In this document: positions 1 to 8,411 of the stretch, in pieces
Position numbering within the stretch: the stretch's first letter is position 1
Layout of the letters: every line of letters starts with the position of its first letter
Assembly: GCA_944331955.1 (NCBI GenBank)
Contig: CALVIY010000008.1
Span: 1-42,707 of the forward strand
DNA length: 42,707 nt
Reading direction: 5' to 3'
Origin: an uncultured Bacilli bacterium
Lineage (GTDB): Bacteria > Bacillota_I > Bacilli_A > RF39 > UBA660
Notes under the pieces: generated by a model
What the model was told of the DNA's origin: nothing
Database searches by the model: none
Seen by the model: only the letters and a program-made list of their open reading frames with translations
Program-made: the position numbers and the translations under genes

Positions 1-70
1 AAATACTTGATTGAAAGGAACATGTGGTTCGGGAAAGAAATATAAACAATGTTGTGGAAAGAACGCATAA
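1..70 (+). pseudogene. Tail of a SEC-C motif gene, left copy
   Basis: From position 23 to the TAA at 68-70 one frame reads CGSGKKYKQCCGKNA, the zinc-binding SEC-C motif found at the C terminus of SecA and other proteins. Upstream the same frame hits TGA at 8-10, whereas frame 1 reads KYLIERN, the sort of sequence that normally precedes the motif (usual form RND-x-CPCGSGKKY). It looks as if 11 or so bases are missing and the frame has shifted. The body of the gene lies outside the window, so an intact ending in another frame cannot be excluded. Confidence 0.5.
32..60 (+). repeat. 29-bp direct repeat, left copy (candidate attL)
   Basis: These 29 bases, coding for GKKYKQCCGK of a SEC-C motif, recur exactly at 4575-4603 in the same orientation. 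The pair brackets a segment with an integrase, a kinase and a toxin gene. That is the pattern expected when a tyrosine recombinase inserts an element into the 3' end of a gene and duplicates the core. The att role is inferred. Confidence 0.55.
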
Positions 71-133
71 ATAAAGGAAAAGTTAAAATTAGAAAAAGGT
101 AGCAAATTTATTGTTTGTCACCAAATTAATAAA

Positions 134-143
134 GATGTGGACA
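134..143 (+). repeat. GATGTGGACA repeat near the left end of the small element
   Basis: GATGTGGACA at 134-143 recurs at 4403-4412, and TGTGGACAAA (136-145) recurs inverted at 4423-4432. Both sets lie about 75-170 bp inside the 29-bp direct repeats. They could be arm-type binding sites for the neighbouring integrase. They also resemble weak DnaA boxes (TTATCCACA), so the assignment is tentative. Confidence 0.35.
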
Positions 144-159
144 AAAAGCATTGAAAATA

Positions 160-198
160 AAGGATGTCAGCGAAAATAAATTTGTTGACATCCTTTTT
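160..198 (+). terminator. Intrinsic terminator before the kinase gene
   Basis: AAGGATGTCA (160-169) pairs perfectly with TGACATCCTT (186-195), followed by TTTTT. It sits only a few bases before the kinase ribosome binding site. It either ends upstream transcription or acts as an attenuator for the kinase. Confidence 0.75.
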
Positions 199-215
199 GT
201 TGAAAGGAGGAAATA

Positions 216-1517
216 ATGAAAAGAACTATAGATAAAAAAGGTGGAAATGGTAACATATATTTTGATAATGAAAAAAACACTGCTACCAAATATTTGCGTA
301 ACACATCTTCTCTAGAAAAGATACAAAGATTTAGACAAGAATTAAGCGTTTTAAAAGAACTTAATTCAGATAATATTCCTAATATTGTCGAGGTACTTAA
401 TGTAAATATTGACGAAAAAGATATTTCGAAATCTTATATAACAATGAAAAAATATGATGGCTCTTTGGAAGAACTTTTACCAATTACCAGAGGAAATGTA
501 GAGTTGTCATTGAAATTAATTTTGCCAATAATTAAAACCTTAAAAACACTATCAGAATTACCAATTCCTATATATCACCGTGATTTAAAACCTGATAATA
601 TTTTATATAAATGTGATGATGAAAGCAATTATACATTGTACCTTGCAGATTTTGGAACATGTTTTTTGAAAAATGGTGAAGAAAGAATTACTCCTAATAA
701 TGTTGCGGTTGGAGCCAGAATGTTTATGTCTCCTGAATATGAAGTTGGTAGAGTAGAAAATGTAGATGAAACAGGTGATATTTTTTCTATTGGAAAAATT
801 ATATGGTGTATGATTAATGGTGAAAAAGATTCGTTTTTACCATCTAATTTTTGGTTCATAGATGAATATGATTTGTCACAAAAATTTAAGGATGACCCAT
901 CAATGATTAGTGCTAATTTAATAATATCTTCTTGTTTGAATATAAAACCAGAAAAAAGATGTAAATATCAAGAATTAATAAATATGATTGAAGAAACATT
1001 TAATCCACGAAAATTGACTTCCGATGATGATAAAAGAATGAAAGTAAAACAATATTTAGAAAAAAGAAATATTGAATTTATTGAAATTTTAAAAAAGAAT
1101 AAATTATTAGTTAATATTTTTAGTTTAAAATTATTAAGTGCTCTAAAAAGCATAATTAATATTTATCCAGAATTTTATATTTTTGAAAGAATATACGCAA
1201 AATATTCACAAAGATCTAAAGATGGAGTCGATTTTACAACAACTAATGTAGATAATAATTCAGCACATTATTTATATTCCTCAAGTTTTGATAATGGCTA
1301 TATATCTATAAATTATAATCCGGCTAATAAAGGAAAGAAGTATGCAAATATAACTTTTGATTATACAATCCACTCAAATCAAAAACGAGGTGAATTTTTA
1401 ATAGAATATAATGAAAAAGAAGTAATTGTTTGTTCTTATAATCAAGAAAAAAATATTTTGTCAGAAGAAGAAATAATGAAATTTTTAGAGGAATTAGTAT
1501 TAAATTATATAGAATAA
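216..1517 (+). CDS. Ser/Thr protein kinase-like protein
   Basis: This is a 433-residue soluble protein with a bacterial Hanks-type kinase domain in roughly the first 270 residues. It has a glycine loop (GGNGNIY, residues 9-15), an ATK lysine near 25, the catalytic HRDLKPDNIL near 121-130, the metal-binding DFG near 146 and SPE of the activation segment. The remaining 160 residues are lysine- and asparagine-rich and match nothing I recognise. There are no transmembrane or PASTA segments, so it is not a PrkC-type cell-wall sensor. The start is set by AAAGGAGG at 203-210. It is the first gene of a small integrated element, beside an integrase and a Doc-type toxin. Kinases in such places are often phage-defence proteins (Stk2-like), but that role is inference. 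Confidence 0.8.
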   Translation: MKRTIDKKGGNGNIYFDNEKNTATKYLRNTSSLEKIQRFRQELSVLKELNSDNIPNIVEVLNVNIDEKDISKSYITMKKYDGSLEELLPITRGNVELSLKLILPIIKTLKTLSELPIPIYHRDLKPDNILYKCDDESNYTLYLADFGTCFLKNGEERITPNNVAVGARMFMSPEYEVGRVENVDETGDIFSIGKIIWCMINGEKDSFLPSNFWFIDEYDLSQKFKDDPSMISANLIISSCLNIKPEKRCKYQELINMIEETFNPRKLTSDDDKRMKVKQYLEKRNIEFIEILKKNKLLVNIFSLKLLSALKSIINIYPEFYIFERIYAKYSQRSKDGVDFTTTNVDNNSAHYLYSSSFDNGYISINYNPANKGKKYANITFDYTIHSNQKRGEFLIEYNEKEVIVCSYNQEKNILSEEEIMKFLEELVLNYIE

Positions 1518-1548
1518 AAGAGTGTTCATTTAAAAGAATGCTCTTTTT
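1517..1548 (+). terminator. Terminator after the kinase gene
   Basis: AAAGAGTGTTC (1517-1527) pairs with GAATGCTCTTT (1536-1546) with one G-U pair, followed by a T run. It separates the kinase from the integrase transcription unit. Confidence 0.75.
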
Positions 1549-1572
1549 AATTTTTTATTTAGGAAAGGATAA

Positions 1573-2823
1573 GTGAAGATAATGATTAATATAAGAAAAA
1601 GAGGAAAAGTATATCAATATTGCTTTGAAGCTGGAAAAGTTAATGGTAAAAGAAAGCAAATCACAAAATGTGGTTTTAGAACTAAAAATGAAGCTTTTGT
1701 TGCTGGGCAAAAAGCATATAATGAATTTATTAATGGTGAGAGTACCACAGAATGTAATATATTATATTCTGATTATTTAGATTACTGGATGAAAGAGTAT
1801 TTTGAAATAAATTATAAGTATTCAACAGCAAAAAGATATAAAGAATCATTTGATAAGATAAAAGAAGAATTGGGTTGTTATAAATTATCCAAATTGACAC
1901 CTTTTATTCTTAATCAAGCATTATTAAAATTATATCAAACATCAACTACAAAAGAAGCGTTAAGAAATTATCAAAAAGTTATTAAGAGTTCATTAAGAGA
2001 TGCAACATATTATTTTGGGTTTATCAAAAATAATCCAGCAAGTGATTTGCAAATACCTAGAGTATTATCATTTGAATTAAAAAAAAATATAAGACATATT
2101 TATACTAATGAAGAAATAGAGATTATTTTAAATAGATTTAAAAATAATAAAGTATTTATATGCGCATTCCTTACTGCTTGTTATACAGGTATGAGAAAAG
2201 GAGAAGTGTTTGCATTAACTTGGGACGATATTGATTTAGACAATAGAGTAATCAAAATAACTAAAACTGTATATGCAAAAGATAAAGAAAATAAAGGAAG
2301 ATGGTATTTGGGTACAACAAAAACAACAGGTAGTTGCAGGGAAGTTTATATTTGTGATACCTTGCATTCAGTATTATATAATTATAAAAAATTACAAAAT
2401 AAATATAGGAAAGAATATGGAAAAAAGTATAAACGATATATTATCGAAGAAGTGAGAAATAAGTATGGTAAGTTAGTAGAATATAAGATAATTCAAAGTA
2501 ATGTTAAAAGAAATTATATTGAAATGGTATTTACTAGAAAAGATGGAACATACTCTGGAACAGATATTATAAAATATCCTTTTAAGATTATCCATCACGA
2601 ATTAAAAATAAATTGTAGGTTTTATGATTTAAGAGGGAGCTTTGCTACTATTAGTTTAAGAAATGGCTGCGAAATAAAAGATATTGCTGAAGTTTTAGGG
2701 CATAAAAGAGTTGAAACTACTGAAAAATATTATATTTTGAGTACAAGTAAAGATAAAATGAATGCTATTATTGATTTCGACAAAAAACACAATGATATTT
2801 ATGATGTGTCATTGTTGAAATAA
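1573..2823 (+). CDS. Tyrosine recombinase/integrase of the small element
   Basis: This 416-residue phage/Tn916-type integrase has an N-terminal arm-binding AP2-like region (about 1-55), a SAM-like core-binding domain (about 60-165) and a catalytic domain. Box I is TGMRKGEV and box II ends LGHKRVETTEKYY, giving the catalytic R, H and Y. The usual HxxRH of box II is YDLRG here, so the first histidine is replaced by tyrosine, and activity could be altered. Start is uncertain: GTG 1573 lies very close to AGGAAAGGA at 1561-1569, while ATG 1582 lies 12 bases away. It presumably moves the 4.5 kb element bounded by the 29-bp repeats. Confidence 0.85.
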   Translation: MKIMINIRKRGKVYQYCFEAGKVNGKRKQITKCGFRTKNEAFVAGQKAYNEFINGESTTECNILYSDYLDYWMKEYFEINYKYSTAKRYKESFDKIKEELGCYKLSKLTPFILNQALLKLYQTSTTKEALRNYQKVIKSSLRDATYYFGFIKNNPASDLQIPRVLSFELKKNIRHIYTNEEIEIILNRFKNNKVFICAFLTACYTGMRKGEVFALTWDDIDLDNRVIKITKTVYAKDKENKGRWYLGTTKTTGSCREVYICDTLHSVLYNYKKLQNKYRKEYGKKYKRYIIEEVRNKYGKLVEYKIIQSNVKRNYIEMVFTRKDGTYSGTDIIKYPFKIIHHELKINCRFYDLRGSFATISLRNGCEIKDIAEVLGHKRVETTEKYYILSTSKDKMNAIIDFDKKHNDIYDVSLLK

Positions 2824-2871
2824 ACTAATAATGGTATAATAATGATAATTATTTAACTTAAGGAGGTAAAG

Positions 2872-3894
2872 ATGGCAAAAGATTTAACAAATTCTGTTAT
2901 TGATCGTCAAAACATATTAAATAATGATATGGCAATAGAAGAAATTAAAAAAAATATTTCTGTTCCGGGAATTGCAATAGATGATAAAATTTATTTTACT
3001 GTGGAATATGTTGCTTCTTTCTACGAAGTGGATCCTAGAACAATTAGGAGATATATTGAAAATAACAGTAAGGAATTTAATGAAAACGGATATGAGGTAT
3101 TAACTGGGCAGAAATTAAAAAACTTTTTAAAAAAAATGGAGAATTCTGGTAAGGACATTAATGTCCTTACCAAAGAAAAAGTTACTAGATTATCTGTTTT
3201 TGATTTTAGAGCTTTTCTAAATGTTGGAATGTTATTATCTGAAAGTGAAAGAGCAAAAGAAGTTAGAAAATTAATTTTAGATATAGTTATAGATTTGATT
3301 AATAAAAAAACCGGTGGTGGAACGAAATATATTAATCAAAGAGATGAAGATTATTTAGAATCATGGTATTGTGAAGAAAATTATAGAAAATTATTCACGG
3401 ATGCATTACGTGATTATGTTGTGGAAGGAAAATATAAGTATGCTAGATACACTGATAAAATATATGAAAGTATTTTTAAAGAAAATACAAAAGAATATAA
3501 GGCGATACTTAATTTAAATGCAAAAGATAAAGTTAGAGATACTTTCTATTCTGAAGTTTTAGATTTAATATCATCGTATGAAGGAGGGTTTTCAGAAATA
3601 TTAAAGAATGAATATTTAAAAAAAGGTGCAAGGTTAGAATATTATGAAGTTGATAAGTTATTTGATGTGTTTTCAGAGCAAAAATTGTATGAACCTTTAA
3701 AAAACAAAGCGAGAAATAAAATGGCTAGTAGAGATTTAGCGTTTCGTGATGCTCTACACTTAAGGTTAACTGAATATATTAGTCCGTTAGATAAAACCGA
3801 ATTTGAAAGATTTTTAGGATTGAAAAGTCAAGAATTACTCGAACGTATGAAAGAGTCAGAAGAAGTTTTTAAGAGGTTAAAAGAACGTGAATAA
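2872..3894 (+). CDS. HTH/KilA-N-like DNA-binding protein, likely Doc partner
   Basis: This 340-residue protein sits directly upstream of, and overlaps by 8 bp, the Doc/Fic gene. Around residues 40-75 a stretch (FTVEYVASFYEVDPRTIRRY) looks like a DNA-binding helix-turn-helix that reads YEVLTG in the manner of RhuM/ORF6N-type N-terminal domains. The rest is charged, helical and unfamiliar, ending in a coiled-coil-like segment. AAGGAGG at 2862-2868 sets the start. By position it is likely the antitoxin or autoregulator of the downstream toxin. That partnership is inferred from overlap and order, not from a recognised antitoxin motif. Confidence 0.55.
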   Translation: MAKDLTNSVIDRQNILNNDMAIEEIKKNISVPGIAIDDKIYFTVEYVASFYEVDPRTIRRYIENNSKEFNENGYEVLTGQKLKNFLKKMENSGKDINVLTKEKVTRLSVFDFRAFLNVGMLLSESERAKEVRKLILDIVIDLINKKTGGGTKYINQRDEDYLESWYCEENYRKLFTDALRDYVVEGKYKYARYTDKIYESIFKENTKEYKAILNLNAKDKVRDTFYSEVLDLISSYEGGFSEILKNEYLKKGARLEYYEVDKLFDVFSEQKLYEPLKNKARNKMASRDLAFRDALHLRLTEYISPLDKTEFERFLGLKSQELLERMKESEEVFKRLKERE

Positions 3895-4345
3895 AAGAAT
3901 AATATATATACCTGAAGAATTGATTGAACAAATCCACTCTAATACAATTGATGTTAGTGGAGGTGGGGATAAAGGGATTATAGACATAGGAAGACTTAAA
4001 TCTGTATTAGTTCATATTCAAAATGATGATTATTATCCTTATTTTGTAGATAAAATAACACATCTTTTCTTTTGTGTTTGTAAGTTTCATGCTTTTGTTG
4101 ATGGAAATAAAAGGCTAGCCATAACATTATCAGCTCAATTTTTAATTTTAAATGGCTATGGATTAATATGTGGAAAATTTATTGAAGAGATGGAAAATAT
4201 AAGTTACCATGTTGCAGCAAATAATATAGATAAGGATTTATTGCATGAGATATTGGAAAGCTTTCTTGATGGAAATTATGATTCAGAAGAGATAAAGTTA
4301 AAAATATATGAAGCAATAACCAATAAGGAATTGGTTGAAGTATAA
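3887..4345 (+). CDS. doc: Death-on-curing (Doc/Fic) family toxin
   Basis: The 152-residue protein carries the Fic/Doc active-site loop HAFVDGNKRLA (about residues 65-75). The histidine acts as general base, and D-G-N-K-R binds phosphate. Doc of phage P1 phosphorylates EF-Tu; other Fic enzymes AMPylate proteins. The K in GNKR, where typical Fic proteins have GNGR, places this in the Doc-like branch. The start overlaps the preceding gene (ATG 3887 in its last codons), so translation is probably coupled. I saw no terminator right after it. Confidence 0.8.
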   Translation: MNKRIIYIPEELIEQIHSNTIDVSGGGDKGIIDIGRLKSVLVHIQNDDYYPYFVDKITHLFFCVCKFHAFVDGNKRLAITLSAQFLILNGYGLICGKFIEEMENISYHVAANNIDKDLLHEILESFLDGNYDSEEIKLKIYEAITNKELVEV

Positions 4346-4499
4346 TAGTATTTACACATTTTATAAAATAAGAAAATATGCTATACTTATATTAAGTGAA
4401 CGGATGTGGACATTGTCCTCAATTTGTCCACAGTAGATAAATATTTATAATAAAAATGATACTAATAATACAGATAATATAGGAATTACCTAGTCATAA
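4346..4499 (+). other. AT-rich non-coding end of the small element
   Basis: No gene is seen between the doc stop and the SEC-C remnant. The stretch holds GATGTGGACA (4403-4412) and its near inverted copy TTTGTCCACA (4423-4432), which echo the repeat at 134-145 at the other end of the element. The rest is low-complexity A/T sequence. Confidence 0.5.
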
Positions 4500-4613
4500 A
4501 AACTTAGAAATATCAATAATATTATAAATATTGATAGTATTGATAATATAAGGAAATTAACTTCTTGTGGAAGTGGAAAGAAATATAAACAATGTTGTGG
4601 AAAAAATAAATAA
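4500..4613 (+). pseudogene. Tail of a SEC-C motif gene, right copy
   Basis: An open frame without a start codon runs from 4500 to TAA 4611-4613 and ends NIRKLTSCGSGKKYKQCCGKNK, a SEC-C zinc motif lacking its usual RND-x-CP lead. It is followed by a good terminator at 4674, as expected for the original 3' end of a gene. With the copy at 1-70 it suggests that an element has split the 3' end of a SEC-C gene. The sequence upstream of the motif is N- and I-rich and looks non-coding. Confidence 0.5.
4575..4603 (+). repeat. 29-bp direct repeat, right copy (candidate attR)
   Basis: Identical to 32-60, in the same orientation, and in the same codon phase of the SEC-C motif. The immediate flanks differ on both sides, so the identity ends sharply at the core. 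Confidence 0.55.
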
Positions 4614-4673
4614 AGTTTAATTATATTAATGATAAAAATATCTATAAATATACTATTTATAAATTTAGGCAAG

Positions 4674-4710
4674 AACACTTATGACTTGATATGGTCATGG
4701 GTGTTTTTTT
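4674..4710 (+). terminator. Strong intrinsic terminator
   Basis: AACACTTATGAC (4674-4685) pairs over 12 bp (two G-U) with GTCATGGGTGTT (4694-4705), followed by seven Ts. It probably belonged to the SEC-C gene whose tail lies just upstream. Confidence 0.8.
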
Positions 4711-4844
4711 AAAAAATAAAATAGTTCTATACATTTTAAAAAGTGTATGTTAAAATATACGCATAACTAATAGAATACGCCTGCCATTTATAAAATAATT
4801 GTAATTTAATATTAGGAAAAATATGTAAATTAAAGGAGGTTTTC

Positions 4845-5852
4845 ATGGAAGAGAAAAACAACATTATAATATATCAATTGGATGATGGTAAGACAAAGAT
4901 AGATGTAAAACTAGAAGATGAAACAGTATGGCTATCTCAACAACAAATGGCTGATTTATATGATACAACTAAACAAAATATTAGTTCACATATAAAAAAT
5001 ATTTTTGATGAAGAAGAGTTAAGTGAGAATTCAACTGTCAAGGAATTCTTGACAGTTCAAAAAGAAGGAAATAGAAATGTTGAAAGAAAAGTTAAATATT
5101 ATAATTTAGATATGATTATTTCTCTAGGGTATAGAATTAAATCTAAAGTTGCTACTAATTTTAGAAAGTGGGCAACTGAAAGGTTAAAAGAGTATATGAT
5201 TAAGGGTTTTACCATGGATGATGAAAGACTTAAAGGTAATGGCGGTGGCAATTATTGGAAAGAGTTACTTGCAAGAATTAAAGATATAAGATCATCTGAA
5301 AAAGTATTATATAGACAAGTACTTGATTTGTATGCAACTGCAGTAGATTATGATCCTAAAGATAGTAAATCAATAGAGTTTTTCAAAATTGTCCAAAATA
5401 AACTTCATTATGCTGCTCATGGACATACAGCACCAGAAGTAATTTATGAAAGAGCGGACTCAGATAAACCATTCATGGGATTAACAACTTTTAAAGGTGA
5501 TCTACCAATAATGAGTGATGTTATAATTGCTAAAAACTATTTAACAGAAGAAGAGTTAAAAATATTAAATAATCTAGTCTCTGGATACTTTGATTTTGCT
5601 GAAATACAAGCGATAAAACATAATCCAATGCATATGACTGATTATATTAAACAGTTAGATATAATTCTTTCTAGTACTGGAGAAAAAGTGTTAAAAAATA
5701 AAGGTACTGTTAGTCATAATGAAGCGATAAATAAAGCTAAAGTAGAATATAAAAAATATCAAGTAAAAACATTAAGCCCTGTAGAAAAAGAATATTTAGA
5801 AACCCTAAAAGCTATAAGTAATAAAATAGATGATAAAGAAAAACATGAATAG
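4845..5852 (+). CDS. rhuM: RhuM family protein
   Basis: This 335-residue protein closely follows the RhuM (virulence protein) family: an N-terminal DNA-binding half with WLSQQQMADLYDTTKQNISSH (about 30-50) and FRKWATERLKEYMIKGF (about 105-122), and a C-terminal half with HGHTAPEVIYERAD and FMGLTTF. RhuM genes usually travel on genomic islands beside restriction or toxin genes. Their biochemical role is not settled, though the C-terminal half is distantly Fic-like. AAAGGAGG at 4834-4841 marks the start. An inverted repeat (ATACA/TGTAT, about 4729-4749) lies upstream in the promoter region and could be an operator. It lies outside the 29-bp repeats. Confidence 0.85.
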   Translation: MEEKNNIIIYQLDDGKTKIDVKLEDETVWLSQQQMADLYDTTKQNISSHIKNIFDEEELSENSTVKEFLTVQKEGNRNVERKVKYYNLDMIISLGYRIKSKVATNFRKWATERLKEYMIKGFTMDDERLKGNGGGNYWKELLARIKDIRSSEKVLYRQVLDLYATAVDYDPKDSKSIEFFKIVQNKLHYAAHGHTAPEVIYERADSDKPFMGLTTFKGDLPIMSDVIIAKNYLTEEELKILNNLVSGYFDFAEIQAIKHNPMHMTDYIKQLDIILSSTGEKVLKNKGTVSHNEAINKAKVEYKKYQVKTLSPVEKEYLETLKAISNKIDDKEKHE

Positions 5853-5876
5853 TGTTATCTACTAGCTAAAAACTGT

Positions 5877-5904
5877 AAAGTTATGCTAAAAAGTATAACT
5901 TTTT
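5877..5904 (+). terminator. Terminator after rhuM
   Basis: AAAGTTAT (5877-5884) pairs with ATAACTTT (5895-5902) and runs into Ts. Confidence 0.65.
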
Positions 5905-5966
5905 CTGTTAATTACATACTTTATAAAAATTAAAATGTTATAATAAATGTAGAAAGGAAGGATTAA

Positions 5967-7022
5967 ATGAAAGGATTAAGAATATTCCAATATGGATGTG
6001 GAAAAATGAGTGTTTGCACTATGCGTTATGTAATTGAAAATGGAGGGGAAATAGTCGGTGCCGTAGATATTAATCCAGATGTTATAGGAAAAGATATTGG
6101 AGAAATAATAGGTACTGATAAAGTAGGAGTTGTTGTTAATAGTGTTGATAAAGCAGAAGAACTTCTAACTGAATTAAAACCTGATTGTGTAATAGTTACA
6201 ACTATGAGCCTTTTAGCAGATGTAGAAGATGCCTTAATGCTTTGTGCTAAATGTGGAGTTAATGCAATTACTACTTGTGAAGAAGCGTTCTTCCCAATGA
6301 ACTCTAATCCAAACTTAACAGAAAAAATTGATAAACTTGCTAAAGAAAATAACTGTACAATTACAGGTAGTGGTTATCAAGATGCTTTCTGGGGTAACTT
6401 AATTACTACCCTTGTTGGAGCAACTCATAACATTACTAAAATTAAAGGAAGCTCATCTTATAATGTAGAAGATTATGGTATTGCCCTAGCTAAAGCTCAT
6501 GGAGCAGGACTTACTAAAGAAGAGTTTGAGGAACAAGTAGCAAGTGCCGATGAAATAAGTGATGAAGAAAGAATGAAAGTAATAGAAAGTGGTGATTACG
6601 CTCCATCATATATGTGGAATGTAAATGGATGGCTTTGTGATAAATTAGGTTTAACAGTAGTTAGTCAAAGACAAAAATGTGTACCACAGTTCAATGATTA
6701 TGATATTGAATCATCTACATTAGGGATGACTGTTAAAGCTGGTATGGCTACAGGTATGAGTGCAGTTGTTACAACAGAAACAAAGGAAGGAATTACCTTA
6801 GAAACTGAATGTATTGGTAAAGTATACAATAAAGATGAATTTGATAAGAATATCTGGACAGTATATGGAGAACCTGATACAACTCTAGTAATCGAAAAAC
6901 CAAGAACTGTTGAATTAACTTGTGCTACTATAGTAAATAGAATACCTGATGTAATAGCATCATCCCCAGGATTTATTCCAACATCACGTATGGGAGAATT
7001 AAAGTCTATAATAAATAATTAA
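5967..7022 (+). CDS. DapB_N-type NAD(P)-dependent dehydrogenase (2,4-diaminopentanoate dehydrogenase-like)
   Basis: The 351-residue protein opens with a Rossmann fold (RIFQYGCGKMSVCTMRY, then VGAVDINPDVIGKDIGE) in the arrangement seen in 2,4-diaminopentanoate dehydrogenase (Ord) and related DapB N-terminal-domain proteins. A long C-terminal domain follows. Ord deaminates 2,4-diaminopentanoate during ornithine fermentation, but no other ornithine-pathway genes are in the window, so the substrate is open. It is a single-gene unit with a TATAAT at 5939-5944, GAAAGGAAGG as ribosome binding site, and a terminator at 7026. Codon use looks like the host core genes. Confidence 0.7.
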   Translation: MKGLRIFQYGCGKMSVCTMRYVIENGGEIVGAVDINPDVIGKDIGEIIGTDKVGVVVNSVDKAEELLTELKPDCVIVTTMSLLADVEDALMLCAKCGVNAITTCEEAFFPMNSNPNLTEKIDKLAKENNCTITGSGYQDAFWGNLITTLVGATHNITKIKGSSSYNVEDYGIALAKAHGAGLTKEEFEEQVASADEISDEERMKVIESGDYAPSYMWNVNGWLCDKLGLTVVSQRQKCVPQFNDYDIESSTLGMTVKAGMATGMSAVVTTETKEGITLETECIGKVYNKDEFDKNIWTVYGEPDTTLVIEKPRTVELTCATIVNRIPDVIASSPGFIPTSRMGELKSIINN

Positions 7023-7025
7023 ATC

Positions 7026-7054
7026 AAAAAGGCTTCTTCGTGAAGTCTTTTGTT
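7026..7054 (+). terminator. Terminator after the dehydrogenase gene
   Basis: AAAAGGCTTC (7027-7036) pairs with GAAGTCTTTT (7042-7051), with TTCGT in the loop and Ts in the 3' arm. Confidence 0.7.
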
Positions 7055-7112
7055 ATAAAAATATTTACTTGTAATATTGTAGTTGAAATAAATAAAGAAA
7101 AATATTTAGATA

Positions 7113-7188
7113 ATAAAAAATAAGGAGCCAAAATTGGCTCCTAAATCTATAATATAGAGGATCTTCACACTTAACAGTGAACCTTCCT
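7113..7188 (-). ncRNA. Candidate small RNA on the minus strand
   Basis: Read on the minus strand, a hairpin (GAGG...TTCAC pairing with GTGAA...CCTC, 7157-7189, with an internal loop) is followed by a perfect AGGAGCCAA/TTGGCTCCT hairpin (7123-7142) and a U-rich run (7113-7121): a compact RNA ending in an intrinsic terminator. Upstream on that strand is a TATATT -10 just before the first hairpin and a weak TTGTAT -35 about 18 bases further. No minus-strand gene is nearby for the terminator to serve. The family is not recognised. Confidence 0.45.
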
Positions 7189-7233
7189 CACTAATAATAT
7201 ATGCAAGTTTCTATAAAATATACAAAAAATATT

Positions 7234-7262
7234 TTGTTATAAAAATAAATATCTTGTATAAT
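7234..7262 (+). promoter_or_regulatory. prfB promoter
   Basis: TTGTTA (7234-7239), a 17-base spacer and TATAAT (7257-7262) make a near-consensus sigma-A promoter 24 bases before the prfB start. Confidence 0.75.
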
Positions 7263-7285
7263 ACTAATAAAGAGAGTTGGTAAGA

Positions 7286-8411
7286 ATGAATAAAAATGAA
7301 TTATTAAGAGAATTAACAAGTGAAAAAGAAGAAATACTAAGTTTATGGAGGTCACTTTGACACTGATAATAAACTTAAAGAACAAGAGAAGTTAGAAAAA
7401 GAAACAACTAAAGAAGGCTTTTGGAGTGATCCTAATAAAGCAGAGACTGTTATAAGTGAGTTAAAGAGCCTAAAGGAAAGAACATCTAAGTTAATAGACT
7501 TAAAGAAAAAAATATTAGATTCCATAGAACTTTTAGAAATGCTAGATGAAGAAAGTGATAAAGAACTATTACAAACAATTGAAGAAGATAACAAAACTAT
7601 AAAAGAAGATTTAAAAAGTTTAAGTATTTATCTACTCTTTAATAAACCATATGATAAAAATAACTGTATTGTTGAAATACATCCAGGAGCAGGAGGAACT
7701 GAATCCTGTGACTGGGCAAATATGCTTTATAGAATGTATACAAGATACTGTGAAAAAAAGAACTTTAAAATAGAACTACTTGACTATCAAGCAGGTGAAG
7801 AAGCAGGACTTAAGAATGTCTCTTTTAAAGTAAAAGGTGAATATGCTTATGGTTATTTAAAAAATGAAAAAGGTGTTCATCGCCTAGTTAGATTATCACC
7901 ATTTGACTCATCTAATCGTCGTCATACCTCTTTTGCAAGCATCGATGTAACACCAGAAATATCTAAAGATATTAAAATAGATGTAAGTGAAAAAGATTTA
8001 AAAATAGATGTCTATCGTTCAACAGGGGCCGGAGGTCAAGGAGTAAATACAACAGATAGTGCCGTACGTATTACTCACTTACCTACTAAAATAGTTGTAA
8101 CTTGTCAAAATGAAAGAAGTCAAATTCAAAATAAAGAGACAGCTTTACAAGTCTTAAAAAGTAAGTTATATGTATTAGAAGAACAAAAAAAGGAAGAAGA
8201 ACTTGCTAAAGAAAAAGGTATTCAATCTAATATAGATTTTGGTAGTCAAATAAGAAGTTATATTTTACATCCATACTCTTTAGTAAAAGATCATCGTACT
8301 AATTATGAAACCAGTAATACTAAAGGAGTACTAGATGGAGAACTAGATAGTTTTATTGAAAGTAGTCTAAAAGGAGGACTAAATGAAGAAGAAGGTAAAA
8401 CAAAAAATTAA
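7286..8411 (+). CDS. prfB: Peptide chain release factor 2 with programmed +1 frameshift
   Basis: RF2 releases peptides at UGA and UAA. The first 24 codons run from ATG 7286 to CTT 7355-7357, then meet an in-frame TGA (7358-7360) followed by C. A GGAGG (7347-7351) lies three bases before the CTT codon. This is the classical RF2 autoregulatory frameshift site: CTT TGA C is re-read as CTT GAC, and the frame then runs to 8411. Later motifs are the SPF codon-recognition motif (RLSPFDSSNRR) and the GGQ catalytic motif (TGAGGQGVN). Annotation from the second frame alone would give a false start at 7539. A start overlap with the next gene suggests coupling. Confidence 0.95.

Noticed and set aside
4403-4432. 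Replication origin from TGTGGACA repeats
   Set aside because: Only weak DnaA-box matches, no initiator gene; arm-type integrase sites fit the symmetric placement better.
7347-7361. prfB as a broken gene
   Set aside because: GGAGG spacing and CTT-TGA-C match the known programmed RF2 frameshift, so it is functional.
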